A stretch of DNA of 45,735 nucleotides from an uncultured Verrucomicrobiota bacterium. GTDB taxonomy: Bacteria > Verrucomicrobiota > Verrucomicrobiia > Verrucomicrobiales > DEV007. Within the stretch, counting starts at the first letter, position 1, and each line of letters opens with the position of its first letter. A program made the position numbers and the translations under genes. Below are positions 23,771-32,592 of the stretch, one piece after another. The stretch is taken from positions 1 through 45,735 of the forward strand of contig CABXDI010000009.1 in assembly GCA_902510815.1 (NCBI GenBank), in the 5' to 3' direction. Under the pieces are notes generated by a model. It worked only from the letters and a program-made list of their open reading frames with translations. It made no database searches and was not told where the DNA came from.

Positions 23771-24365
23771 CTCTACCTTCCTTCGATTTATTATTTATAT
23801 ATATAAGCTTTGAATCTAAAGGAGGATCTTTAGATAATACTGAAGGCAGTACTACTCCGACTTTTGGCTCTAATTCAATTGGAATTGTCATAACTCGAGG
23901 CTTATCAGCTTCTTCATCCCCCACCCATGTTATCTGTACTTTTGATGATGTAATCTCTGTAACTTTCAAGTCATCCGTCTGATCTCTAATTAACCTAGGC
24001 AAAATTTTTCCTTCCTCTAAAATTATACTACCTAGTTGAACTTTATAAGAATTAGTGCCTCTTGATATTCCATTAACAACGAGAGATTCCAAAATTGTAC
24101 GAATTTTCGTTTCCTCGGAATAAGAACTATTAGTACCATCTTCTATATCGACGTCATTTTTGGATATAACAAATGGGTTTCTCTCTTCATCACTAATGAT
24201 GAAAGCCAATATTTGTTCTTTTTTTTCTTTTGGTGAAATCCCCAAACTTTCATTTTCATCATTCGTATGGCCTGATGAAAATAAATCTTCACCATTAGAA
24301 TAATTTGAAAAAACAACCAATATGATCAATAAAAATGGTAAATTGAACATTACAAAACTTTTCAT
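23760..24365 (-). CDS. Exported PilP-like pilus assembly protein (tentative)
   Basis: The 201-residue protein begins with a signal peptide (FNLPFLLIILVVFSNYSNG, cleavage near residue 25) and continues with an acidic linker and a small beta-rich region (IRTILESLVVNGISRGTNS, then VQLGSIILEEGKILP and VTEITSSKVQITWV) that resembles the beta-sandwich of PilP or GspC, where a short peptide sets the inner-membrane complex against the secretin. No lipobox Cys is present, unlike typical PilP. Position after PilM-, PilN- and PilO-like genes supports the call. Stop and start overlaps with both neighbours indicate one operon. Confidence 0.5.
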   Translation of the reverse strand: MKSFVMFNLPFLLIILVVFSNYSNGEDLFSSGHTNDENESLGISPKEKKEQILAFIISDEERNPFVISKNDVDIEDGTNSSYSEETKIRTILESLVVNGISRGTNSYKVQLGSIILEEGKILPRLIRDQTDDLKVTEITSSKVQITWVGDEEADKPRVMTIPIELEPKVGVVLPSVLSKDPPLDSKLIYINNKSKEGRDDR

Positions 24366-24922
24366 ATCTTAGTAACTTTACCCCCTTTTTCATTAACAAT
24401 TGGTAAGTCTATCGCAAGGTCCATCTTAAGGTCATTCCCCGATTGCCCTTTGGTTAATTTACAACTTGAAACACGTGCAGAAGGCACACTCGACTCAAGT
24501 TTTGCCAACCAGTTAAAAACTTTTACGTAATCATCCTCCAAAACAATGTGAACATTCAGCATTTGAGGAATCGCTAGAGAATTTTCACGTTCAATGGTAT
24601 CAAAAGTCTGAGAAATCGTAATTACCTTTGCTTGTTTAATTTTCATATTAATAAATGCTTCTCCAAACTGAGCACTTTTAATTTGATTAATATAAGGGTC
24701 CCATTGACTTAAGTATCTTCTCCCTACTTCAGTCTTTCTTTTGAGTATAACCATCTTTCTTTGTTCAGCAGTCCTAGCAATCACTGCGCTATCATAAGAA
24801 GATCTCGAAATAATCTCTGACCCATTTGCTAGTTTCAATTTTTCATAAGATATATTTATCCACTGAATCATTAAGATGATTAGCCCCCCAATAACTGCAC
24901 ATGCTATATGTTTATTATTCAT
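24362..24922 (-). CDS. PilO/GspM-like inner-membrane alignment protein (tentative)
   Basis: This 186-residue bitopic protein has an N-terminal helix (HIACAVIGGLIILMIQWINI, residues 5-24), a helical coiled stretch (AVIARTAEQRKMVILKRKTE) and a compact C-terminal alpha/beta domain (LNVHIVLEDDYVKVFNWLAKLE, 122-143) with the ferredoxin-like pattern of PilO and GspM. It overlaps the PilN-like gene by 8 bases and the PilP-like gene by 4. The expected role is to form a heterodimer with the PilN-like protein and link the cytoplasmic motor to the envelope. Confidence 0.55.
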   Translation of the reverse strand: MNNKHIACAVIGGLIILMIQWINISYEKLKLANGSEIISRSSYDSAVIARTAEQRKMVILKRKTEVGRRYLSQWDPYINQIKSAQFGEAFINMKIKQAKVITISQTFDTIERENSLAIPQMLNVHIVLEDDYVKVFNWLAKLESSVPSARVSSCKLTKGQSGNDLKMDLAIDLPIVNEKGGKVTKI

Positions 24923-25511
24923 AATTAGCCGTTAATCCTTTCTTTATTGAGGCATTATTCTGTAAAATAAGTGTTGCCTGGTAATTGACCTTACCTCCCT
25001 GTTCTGAACTTTGATTTGCAGAATAGGCCCTGTATCCAACTGCATTTATTGCAGAAAGTGTATCATCTAATTGTTTCTGTCCTCCGTTTACAAAGCTTAA
25101 TTGAATCAAAATTTGGTTTGGATTATTTTTTTCTCTATATAATAACAACTCTTCTATCGAACTCTTTGGCCCCATACTTCTAGACACGCTTAATGCCAAA
25201 GGTTGTATCTGCATTGCCCCCTCAACCCATTTATGAATCTCTTGCGCTTTTTGTTCTTCCTTCTTGATAAGATCAATAGTCTTTTCAGTTTGAACCTTCT
25301 GAAAAGCCTCGGTTTCAGCTCTTTGTTGCCAATCTGCAGATAAGGAATCCGCTTCTTTTATTTTTAAAAAGAATAAAGCATTTAAAAAAATTGCCCCCAC
25401 CAAAGAGATAAAAAATAAAAATGGAACAATAATTAAAATTTTTGGCAACGGCTTAGTCAGGTCTTGACGCTCCGTTTTCAAATCATCTAAAAGTTTTTCT
25501 CGCTGACTCAT
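24915..25511 (-). CDS. PilN-like inner-membrane alignment protein (tentative)
   Basis: This 198-residue bitopic protein has a basic cytoplasmic tail (about 25 residues), one membrane helix (ILIIVPFLFFISLVGAIFLN, 25-44), a coiled coil (about 50-95) and a C-terminal alpha/beta domain (QILIQLSFVNGGQKQLDDTL) that fits PilN, or the periplasmic part of GspL. Only 1 base separates it from the PilM-like gene. The pair would correspond to the split GspL seen in pilus systems. Confidence 0.6.
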   Translation of the reverse strand: MSQREKLLDDLKTERQDLTKPLPKILIIVPFLFFISLVGAIFLNALFFLKIKEADSLSADWQQRAETEAFQKVQTEKTIDLIKKEEQKAQEIHKWVEGAMQIQPLALSVSRSMGPKSSIEELLLYREKNNPNQILIQLSFVNGGQKQLDDTLSAINAVGYRAYSANQSSEQGGKVNYQATLILQNNASIKKGLTANYE

Positions 25512-25512
25512 T

Positions 25513-26406
25513 CTATTTTTTACTCATTAAATTCCAAAGAGAGTTAACGCTACTGATGTCGTTAATTTTCATATCAGGAGAAACTTCAGATAATATTTCT
25601 TTTATATAACCACTCGACTCATCACCACTGAAGACTATCTGGTCTTCACTTCTCATATCCTCAACAATAGGAAGAATAATCTTTTTTAAAGACTCAAGGT
25701 CTTTTCCTTTATGAAGGGAAACTCTAGATCTCATTTCCACCCACTTCTCCTCTTCCATTCTGAGAATGCATATAGAGCCATAACATGATATTACATTTAA
25801 AATATTCCCTAACTTATTTTCTGGCTTGTTATTCTTAAACTCCTCACGTGCTTTTTCTATCTGCTCCAGTGATTCCGATAACATAGAGAAAACACCGCAA
25901 CAAATTCGGCCTACATTTAAACCGAATCGGCCAAACAAAGATTCAACCTCTTTGATATATTCTTCATCAACCGACAACAAAACGCTGCTATTTGACTCAG
26001 GATTATGTTTTAGAGAATACCTTTTACCTCGCTCAGCCTTAGAACCCAAAACCGCCCTAGGAGTTGACCTTAAAACATCAAACCCAGAGTCTTTTCTCAT
26101 TAAGTTGGTCTCTAAGCTAATAACGTACCTTTGGTTAATAGATACACAACACCAACCCCCATCTGATAATTCAAAAAATTCTGATGCCATCTCTTCAAGA
26201 ATATCTTTAAGAGATCCCGGCACAAATTCACTATCTGAAAAAAGGCCGTTCTTATCCATTGATTTCCAAGTAACGCCTTCCCGTGCAATACTAAGAAAGA
26301 GCGACTTCTTTTTTTTAAACCTCTTCTCCCAAGTAAAAGAACTATCGTCAGGATCAGGCCTAAAGGCAGCCATACTCAAAACTTTTGTAACGTCCAATAA
26401 TTTCAT
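25513..26406 (-). CDS. PilM/GspL-cytoplasmic-like protein (tentative)
   Basis: This 297-residue soluble protein has alternating strands (SLFLSIAREGVTWKSMDKNG, WCCVSINQRYVISLETNL, NVISCYGSICILRMEEEKW, QIVFSGDESSGYIKEIL) that fit the actin-like fold of PilM and the cytoplasmic part of GspL, which anchors the assembly ATPase. Overall similarity to canonical PilM is weak, and nucleotide-binding motifs are not clear. Its start overlaps the pilT stop by four bases (ATGA). The assignment depends heavily on gene order. Confidence 0.5.
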   Translation of the reverse strand: MKLLDVTKVLSMAAFRPDPDDSSFTWEKRFKKKKSLFLSIAREGVTWKSMDKNGLFSDSEFVPGSLKDILEEMASEFFELSDGGWCCVSINQRYVISLETNLMRKDSGFDVLRSTPRAVLGSKAERGKRYSLKHNPESNSSVLLSVDEEYIKEVESLFGRFGLNVGRICCGVFSMLSESLEQIEKAREEFKNNKPENKLGNILNVISCYGSICILRMEEEKWVEMRSRVSLHKGKDLESLKKIILPIVEDMRSEDQIVFSGDESSGYIKEILSEVSPDMKINDISSVNSLWNLMSKK

Positions 26407-27470
26407 CTTGTTATTTCAATTCCAATTTCCTCTTCTAACTGTAAAAATTCCTCAACTTCATTAAATGTGAACCCTGTATCTTTTCTATTAACAGGCTCCC
26501 ACCCCTCTGAGATTCTATTACTCATACTCGAATCAAAACTGCACATTCCTCTCTTCGTTCCAGTTTCTAATTCCTGATCCAGCTTCTTAAACTCACCTCT
26601 CCTAATTAAATTTGAAACCGAATCGTATTGCAGCAGCATCTCATGCGTAGCAAACCTTTTTCCTCTTTGCTCATCAAAAAGTAACCTTTGGCAAAGTATC
26701 ATCCTTAAAATATCGGCCAAAGTACTCTGGGCGCTTTCAACTCTCTCTGCTGGTATTAACTTTAAGAATCTTTGAACAGTTTGTGCTGCACTAGATGTAT
26801 GTAAAGTTGCAACCACTACATGACCAGTCTCAGCAGCTTGAAGCGCAATTTCCGCAGTCTCGCTGTCACGAATTTCACCAACCATTATTACGTCTGGCGC
26901 CTGTCGCAATGAACCTCTTAACGCTTCTGCGAAATCATCATCATCTTCACCTATCTCTCTTTGAGATACTAGCGAAGGGATATCATTAGTCGGATAAATG
27001 TATTCGATAGGATCCTCAAAAGTAATGAAGTGCTCTCTCCTACGCTTTGCTCTGTGCAGATTGAGTGAAGCAATCGTAGTAGTTTTACCTGAACCCGTAG
27101 CCCCACATATAAGAAACAAGCCATTCTTTGCTTGAAGAAATGCTTTTACCGCTGCAGGTGGAACTGATATTTCATCGCAATTAGGAATTTCAGTTGGAAG
27201 CAATCTTAAAACCCACCTATAACGACCTCTACTGACCATTCTATTAACTCTAAATCGATACTCACCAACAACCATTGCATAATCAGCACAACCAGAAACA
27301 ATTTTAAGTTCTTGCTCAGGTTGATAAATAAATTCGTCAAAAACAAGATCACCGTTTCTCCTATAAGCGATAGGTTCCCACGGCGTTATATAAAAATCAG
27401 AAATACCAGCCCCCTCTGCTAATTGGATTAATCTTTCGCCCAAAGGTGTACTTTCATTAAGCCCTTCCAT
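26403..27470 (-). CDS. pilT: Type IV pilus retraction ATPase (PilT family)
   Basis: This 355-residue hexameric ATPase has Walker A GATGSGKTT (123-131), the Asp box FITFEDPIEYIYP, Walker B PDVIMVGEIRDSETAEIAL and the His box TGHVVVATLHTSSAAQTVQR. The length, lack of a zinc site and absence of an extra N-domain separate it from the PilB/GspE protein 9 kb away. PilT depolymerises pili for twitching, adhesion and DNA uptake. Its presence argues that the locus encodes a dynamic pilus rather than a pure type II secretion system. The stop overlaps the PilM-like start. Confidence 0.92.
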   Translation of the reverse strand: MEGLNESTPLGERLIQLAEGAGISDFYITPWEPIAYRRNGDLVFDEFIYQPEQELKIVSGCADYAMVVGEYRFRVNRMVSRGRYRWVLRLLPTEIPNCDEISVPPAAVKAFLQAKNGLFLICGATGSGKTTTIASLNLHRAKRRREHFITFEDPIEYIYPTNDIPSLVSQREIGEDDDDFAEALRGSLRQAPDVIMVGEIRDSETAEIALQAAETGHVVVATLHTSSAAQTVQRFLKLIPAERVESAQSTLADILRMILCQRLLFDEQRGKRFATHEMLLQYDSVSNLIRRGEFKKLDQELETGTKRGMCSFDSSMSNRISEGWEPVNRKDTGFTFNEVEEFLQLEEEIGIEITR

Positions 27471-27531
27471 TACAATAATATATTTCTTATAAAAATTTGA
27501 TTAATTATTAATTCCCTATACACATCCAATA

Positions 27532-30500
27532 TCATTCACTAGTCAGGATCGATGTTACTTCCAAATCGCTATCACCGAACGAATCATCAATTTCTCCATT
27601 ATCTTTAAGCTTAACAATTCCTCTACTGTGAATATCGCCATACTTTGTAAAACCGCCTACAAGCACAGCGCCTCCTGATGGTAATCCTAACACTTTGAAA
27701 ACATCACCATCCGGCTTAAATCTAGGCTGAAATGAAACATCGCACGTTCCATCCTGATTAAGAAATGCAACAGCGCTCAAATTCCTTCCACCTACTTTGT
27801 TAAATTTTCCAGCGATGATAATCTTTCCTCCTCTACCAAGCGCCACTGATCTGATTACAGAGTCAATGCTATCTGGGTAAAATCCTGAATCCAATTGACC
27901 CTCTTTATTAAAGCGCATTATCTTACCTGGAAAATCCCCCACTATATATATACTTCCGTCCTTTAAAATTAGAGAATCATGTGCAACTCCAGATGATGGA
28001 ATATTTCCTTTAGATAAAGAGATTCTATTATTCAATGTACCATTTCCATTCAAAAGAGCTATGCAAGGCTGTGAAAAATTGCCGAAATGTCTAAACCCTC
28101 CGCAAACAAGAATGCTTTTATCGGCAAGTATTTTAATGGATTCAATTGAACCATCAAAACCCGATGACGAGTCTGTTTGCCATGAACCTATCCAACTTTT
28201 CCACGGGTGACCTTGAACCCACCTTCTTGAAATTTCGCCAGGTAGAACAAATGTTTCATCTACGCTGCCATCAGGATTAAGTCGTGCAATCCCCTTAAGA
28301 TTATAATTTCCTTCTACACTGGTAAATGCACCACCAATTACTATCTTTCCATCAGGCTGCTCTGCTACAGCAGTAACTTCTCCCCCTTCTACTTTAGATA
28401 TAAAATTCAAAACCTCCCCAACAGGAGACACTTTCGCAATATAATTTCTACCTACATTATTAATACTAGTAAATTTTCCAGCAACAATTGAATTCCCATC
28501 AGATAAATTCTTTACCACGTTGACTTTCCCATCAGCTCCGACTCCAATATCGAATGACTGATCAAGTGATCCAGTCTTAGTGTTAATGCGTGCTATATTC
28601 TCGGTCTTCTTAGTATAGAATTCAGGAAATTTTCCAGTGATAATAGATCTACCATTTGATCTTTCAGTGATTGCATAAACCGCAGAACCGTTTCGAAGTT
28701 TTTCAGGTATATAATCGTTAGAAATTTTTCCATTAACTCCTAATTTTATAAATGGCCTACAGTCAACGGATTCCTCATTAACAATTATTTCACCACCAAT
28801 ATAAATATTTTCACCTGCATCAATACATGAGGAGTGAACCGTCCAATTTTTATATCCAACCTCATTATTAAAATGAAAGGACTCATCGTAAGAACCATTC
28901 ACAAGTAATCTCGCAACACTTGATACATCAATTTCATTAAATCGTTTAAATGATCCGCCAATAAATATTTTTCCATTTCTATATGAATTAACGGTGTACA
29001 CTGGTGAACTTGTCCCTGATCCTGGATCAAAACTTCGATCAATCTCACCCGATCCAGCCTTTACACGTGCAACGTTCTTCCTTTTAATGCCATCATATTT
29101 TTCAAAATTACCGCCAATTATAATCCCTCCATCATCCTGTACACATACACCGTGAACAATACCTTGGACCCCCAAAGAGGTATCGAAGGACATATCCAAC
29201 TGTCCATTAAGATGAATCCTAGCCAAACTAAAAGCAGGAAAATTGTCGTAACGTGTAAAACACCCAGCAACAATTATCTTAAACGGATCCTTTGGCTCAC
29301 TTACAGTATTAGACCACCCTTTTTTTTGAATCGCCAGGCCATGGACCCAACCATTTTGATCAGTATGAACCCCTCTTCCAACATTAAAATTTTGATCAAT
29401 TGAACCATCATTATTCAATCGGGCCAGCCCCATTCTGTATTCACCGTTAAATTTTTGAAATTTCCCACCAACCACAATTTTACCATCTGGCTGTACAGCT
29501 ATCGCCAAAACATCATCATCAAAACCATCTCCCGTAGAGAAGGTTTTGTCCACCTTTCCATTGGAATCGAATCTAACAATTCGATTGCTTTTTATGCCGT
29601 TCGCAGTTGTAAACTCTCCGCCAACAATAACCTTACCATCTTTCTGTAACGCAATAGCTCTGCCGATTCCGTTTAAACCCTGTTCCGGATTAAACGTAGG
29701 ATCAACACATCCTCTAATCTTGTGCTGACGAATATTAAAATAGCTTGCTACGGTTCTTTTATGAAAAACACCCCCAATATAACCGTCCCATTCAGGCACA
29801 TTCCAGCGGTTAAATGAAAACATTTTTGGCATACTCGGACTAAACCAATTTGAGTAACCTTCGGGCCCATAAACTCGAGCTTTAATTCGAAAAACGTCTA
29901 CGTCTGAACTCTCTAGAATAATTGGAGAAGTATACAAATCCCCATATAAGGGCTCTCCGAATTGATCAGTCCCTGGATCAATCCCATTTGTTGTATAATA
30001 GATCCTCCATCCCTCAGGTAATACTCCACTTTTATTCAAGGGAATTAATGAAATTCCTGTACCATTCCCTATATCACCATTCTTTGAGACATCACTAATA
30101 GGTTCTTCAAGCCGCAACTTATTAATACCAATTAAAACACTCGATATTTTAGAATCATTAAAAATTAATGGCTCTAATGACTTTGCAACAACATTTACAG
30201 ACAAGTTGTTCTTACCTTCCCAATTAGAGATAGAATGACTTATACTTGTTTCTCCATAAACTTTAGAGAAATTGTTCACAACATTCCCCTCTCGGAAATT
30301 AAAATCTCTCGTGTCATCTAAAGACCAGACAATGTTAAATTTTTCTGGATCAATAAATCGCTTTGGAATTTGATCGTTATTGTGAAGCGATACAAAAATC
30401 TCAGATCCAACTCTTCCTAAGTTAGAATCTTTAACCATTTGACCTCCCATCATTCTATAATCAACAGGATTATCACGAGCAGATAGTCGTAGCTCTAATT

Positions 30501-31401
30501 CAACGGGATTGGCTTTGTAGGTATTTACACTTGTTCCACTATCGAGCCATGATCTTGGCTCCAAACTTGCGGACATAGCAGCTATAGTATCTCCAGGATT
30601 AACAGTTATGGATTCACCCGAATAAGGCAACCATTGATTTCCATTGGTAGTATAAAATATTCTTGAAGAATCCTTAGGATTTGGATTACTTATAGAAAGA
30701 CTAAATTTTTCAAAATCTAAGAGCGGATATTTTCCTCCTACGATGTTTAACGAGGGCATATTCAATTTTAAGGCTCCTTGATACCCATCAGATTCTCGAT
30801 CTGTTAAACTATCAGAACTTAAAAGGCTTACAGGTAAAATATTTTCACCTAAATCAGAAATATGGTCTTTATAATCCCATACCCATTTACTGTGTTTTGC
30901 TAACTTTAAATTAGAATTTCTATTCTCTTTGACTTTATTATGTATCAGTAGTTCTGGATCTATAATAAATGCTTTAATGCCTTTCTTGCCGCTCCTAGAA
31001 ATTTTAAACTTTTTTTTATGAAAATCCCATAAAGCTCGAGGCTCGCTGCTTTTTGCACCTTTATCGGATTGCATAACGACACTCAATCGTTGATCTATCA
31101 TTGAGTCACGAAGACCGATTATTTCTTTGATAGATTCGTCAGAGGGAACCGTTTTAAGTTTATCTAATATATTCTGAAAAGACTCCCTTGAATCTATGAC
31201 ACCCCCATGAGCCTTATATATATTGAGAGCATTATTAACAACAGCAACATCCTGCTCAAGTTTAACACCCTTTGAGGATGCTTTAATTTCTATAAAGCCA
31301 ACATATCCTACAGAAGCAATCCCTGAGATTATTGATAATGAGACTAATGATTCTACTAAAGTAAAAGCCCTAGTAATTCTATTTGTATAAAACTTTAACA
31401 T
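27532..31401 (-). CDS. Giant prepilin fused to delta-60 repeat region (putative pilus adhesin)
   Basis: I start this at ATG 31401 (1289 residues), because that gives a short leader MLKFYTNRITRA followed by FTLVESLVSLSIISGIASVG, a class III prepilin signal with Ala at -1 and Glu at +5. An earlier ATG at 31476 would add 25 residues of poor leader. After the pilin helix come about 570 residues that include two chitobiase C-terminal-like segments (IFYTTNGNQWLPYSG and IYYTTNGIDPGTDQFG). From about residue 600 to the end run roughly 13 delta-60 repeats with units such as VDKTFSTGDGFDDDVLAIAV, QPDGKIVVGGKF and ARLNNDGSIDQNF, probably forming beta-propellers. An exposed adhesin at a pilus tip is the likeliest role. 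It lies 61 bases upstream of pilT. Confidence 0.85.
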   Translation of the reverse strand: MLKFYTNRITRAFTLVESLVSLSIISGIASVGYVGFIEIKASSKGVKLEQDVAVVNNALNIYKAHGGVIDSRESFQNILDKLKTVPSDESIKEIIGLRDSMIDQRLSVVMQSDKGAKSSEPRALWDFHKKKFKISRSGKKGIKAFIIDPELLIHNKVKENRNSNLKLAKHSKWVWDYKDHISDLGENILPVSLLSSDSLTDRESDGYQGALKLNMPSLNIVGGKYPLLDFEKFSLSISNPNPKDSSRIFYTTNGNQWLPYSGESITVNPGDTIAAMSASLEPRSWLDSGTSVNTYKANPVELELRLSARDNPVDYRMMGGQMVKDSNLGRVGSEIFVSLHNNDQIPKRFIDPEKFNIVWSLDDTRDFNFREGNVVNNFSKVYGETSISHSISNWEGKNNLSVNVVAKSLEPLIFNDSKISSVLIGINKLRLEEPISDVSKNGDIGNGTGISLIPLNKSGVLPEGWRIYYTTNGIDPGTDQFGEPLYGDLYTSPIILESSDVDVFRIKARVYGPEGYSNWFSPSMPKMFSFNRWNVPEWDGYIGGVFHKRTVASYFNIRQHKIRGCVDPTFNPEQGLNGIGRAIALQKDGKVIVGGEFTTANGIKSNRIVRFDSNGKVDKTFSTGDGFDDDVLAIAVQPDGKIVVGGKFQKFNGEYRMGLARLNNDGSIDQNFNVGRGVHTDQNGWVHGLAIQKKGWSNTVSEPKDPFKIIVAGCFTRYDNFPAFSLARIHLNGQLDMSFDTSLGVQGIVHGVCVQDDGGIIIGGNFEKYDGIKRKNVARVKAGSGEIDRSFDPGSGTSSPVYTVNSYRNGKIFIGGSFKRFNEIDVSSVARLLVNGSYDESFHFNNEVGYKNWTVHSSCIDAGENIYIGGEIIVNEESVDCRPFIKLGVNGKISNDYIPEKLRNGSAVYAITERSNGRSIITGKFPEFYTKKTENIARINTKTGSLDQSFDIGVGADGKVNVVKNLSDGNSIVAGKFTSINNVGRNYIAKVSPVGEVLNFISKVEGGEVTAVAEQPDGKIVIGGAFTSVEGNYNLKGIARLNPDGSVDETFVLPGEISRRWVQGHPWKSWIGSWQTDSSSGFDGSIESIKILADKSILVCGGFRHFGNFSQPCIALLNGNGTLNNRISLSKGNIPSSGVAHDSLILKDGSIYIVGDFPGKIMRFNKEGQLDSGFYPDSIDSVIRSVALGRGGKIIIAGKFNKVGGRNLSAVAFLNQDGTCDVSFQPRFKPDGDVFKVLGLPSGGAVLVGGFTKYGDIHSRGIVKLKDNGEIDDSFGDSDLEVTSILTSE

Positions 31402-31447
31402 CTTGTCGCTTGGTTTAATTACCTCCCTGCAACTTGTGGTATATATT

Positions 31448-31494
31448 AATTTTATGGTTTTTATAATTAATAGCAAGATTATTTTATGGTTTTT
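31448..31494 (-). promoter_or_regulatory. Promoter with AAAAACCAT boxes before the giant pilin gene
   Basis: On the minus strand AAAAACCAT (31494-31486) is followed after exactly 9 bases by TTGCTA (31476-31471) and, 16 bases on, by TAAAAT (about 31454-31449). A second AAAAACCAT lies within the spacer (31462-31454). The same box, spacing and hexamer precede the major pilin gene. A GGGAGG stretch occurs 20 bases before the ATG at 31401, rather far for a ribosome site. Confidence 0.5.
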
Positions 31495-31562
31495 ATATTT
31501 TTATGCAGAGATACCTAAAATATTGAGAAAAATAATTTAACAGAAATTAAATATTAAAATTA

Positions 31563-32474
31563 CTATATGACCCTAGAAGGGTATTCTCCCTTTGATATTA
31601 GAGAGCAAATTGCCGTCTCAACCTGATCCTTATCATCTTTATATGTAACACCAAACCACTTACTACGAGTATTAAGAACTTCAACTGTAGCGGAATTAGA
31701 TTTGATAAGATCATCAACTGCGAAAGGAATATAGAATTCTGATTTAATGTCGTGCTTATTAGCAGACAAAAATTGAACAAATAGATACTCCAGTTGTTTA
31801 AAAATTTGCGGACTAAAGCCCCACATATTCATCGAAACAATTTCCTCACCTGTTAGTTCAGAGAATGCATCATCTTCAGAGTCGTTGAGTATCACACCAT
31901 CTGATTTATAAATCTTAGTCAATTCATTCACAGATACCAATTTGCAGTTGTCGCTTATTAAGCAGACCCCTCTTGAAACTGACCCATTATCAGATAGGGT
32001 ATTTTTTAAAGGGTATCCAACCATACAAAATTCGGATGGAGAACAATCTATTGGCACATCTGATAAAAATTCAAAAATCTTCTGGTATGCTTCTTTTCCA
32101 TAAAAGTCGTCCGCATTAATGACTGCAAAAGGTTCATTTATCTCGTTTTTTGCCGAAAGAATAGCATGCCCAGTACCCCATGGCTTAACTCTTTCAGGAG
32201 ACAACTCGAAACCTAGCGGAAGCGAGTCCAAACTCTGATATACATAGCTAACATCAATTTTATCTTTAAATTTTTCACCGACAATTGACTTAAAATCCTG
32301 ACTAAATTCTTCGCGTATAATGAAAACAACTTTACTAAAACCTGATCTAATCGCATCAAACACTGAGTAGTCTATTACAGTCTCACCATTAGGCCCAACA
32401 GCATCCATTTGTTTGAGCCCCCCATATCTGCTTCCCATACCAGCAGCTAATACCAAAAGAGTTACCTTATTCAT
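31563..32474 (-). CDS. Sugar-nucleotide-type nucleotidyltransferase
   Basis: This 303-residue protein opens with VTLLVLAAGMGSRYGGLKQM, the G-x-G-x-R-x(n)-K signature of NTP-transferase fold enzymes, and continues with VIDYSVFDAI, KPWGTGHAILSAK (substrate loop) and PFAVINADDFYG, where the Asp pair would bind Mg2+. Such enzymes join a sugar phosphate to an NTP to form a nucleotide-sugar. The C-terminal part (WFGVTYKDDKDQVETAI) resembles a conserved bacterial group of unassigned substrate. It is single, ends 161 bases from the giant pilin start and is divergent from the ECF sigma gene. A role in surface glycan or pilin glycosylation is only a guess. Confidence 0.8.
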   Translation of the reverse strand: MNKVTLLVLAAGMGSRYGGLKQMDAVGPNGETVIDYSVFDAIRSGFSKVVFIIREEFSQDFKSIVGEKFKDKIDVSYVYQSLDSLPLGFELSPERVKPWGTGHAILSAKNEINEPFAVINADDFYGKEAYQKIFEFLSDVPIDCSPSEFCMVGYPLKNTLSDNGSVSRGVCLISDNCKLVSVNELTKIYKSDGVILNDSEDDAFSELTGEEIVSMNMWGFSPQIFKQLEYLFVQFLSANKHDIKSEFYIPFAVDDLIKSNSATVEVLNTRSKWFGVTYKDDKDQVETAICSLISKGEYPSRVI

Positions 32475-32554
32475 TTATGTCTATTTTTTGTATTATCACA
32501 TTGTAACACCCAATTAGCTATAGAAATAACTAACGAAAAAATAAGTTCGTGACG

Positions 32555-32566
32555 CTATATATATAG
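32555..32566. promoter_or_regulatory. 12-bp palindrome in nucleotidyltransferase / ECF sigma divergent region
   Basis: CTATATATATAG is a perfect 12-base palindrome located 27 bases upstream of the ECF sigma start codon, in a 118-base divergent region (32475-32592). It may form part of a -10 region or an autoregulatory site. No ECF-type -35 was recognised with confidence. Confidence 0.25.
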
Positions 32567-32592
32567 AGTATTCATTTTTATATATCTCAAAT

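Noticed and set aside
25826-26464. A 212-codon open frame on the plus strand, antisense to the PilM-like gene.
   Set aside because: The translation is serine- and leucine-rich without motifs or plausible ribosome site, and the opposite strand carries a gene locked into the pilus operon by start-stop overlaps on both sides. It is a shadow frame.
15315-27470. Calling the locus a dedicated type II secretion system.
   Set aside because: A clear PilT retraction ATPase and separate PilM- and PilN-like genes favour a type IV pilus. The type II alternative is kept only as a caveat.
27532-29720. Regularly repeated segments in this gene that could be mistaken for a repeat array.
   Set aside because: The repeats are degenerate protein-level units of about 50-60 residues inside an open frame, without identical DNA repeats and spacers, so they are not CRISPR or tandem DNA repeats.
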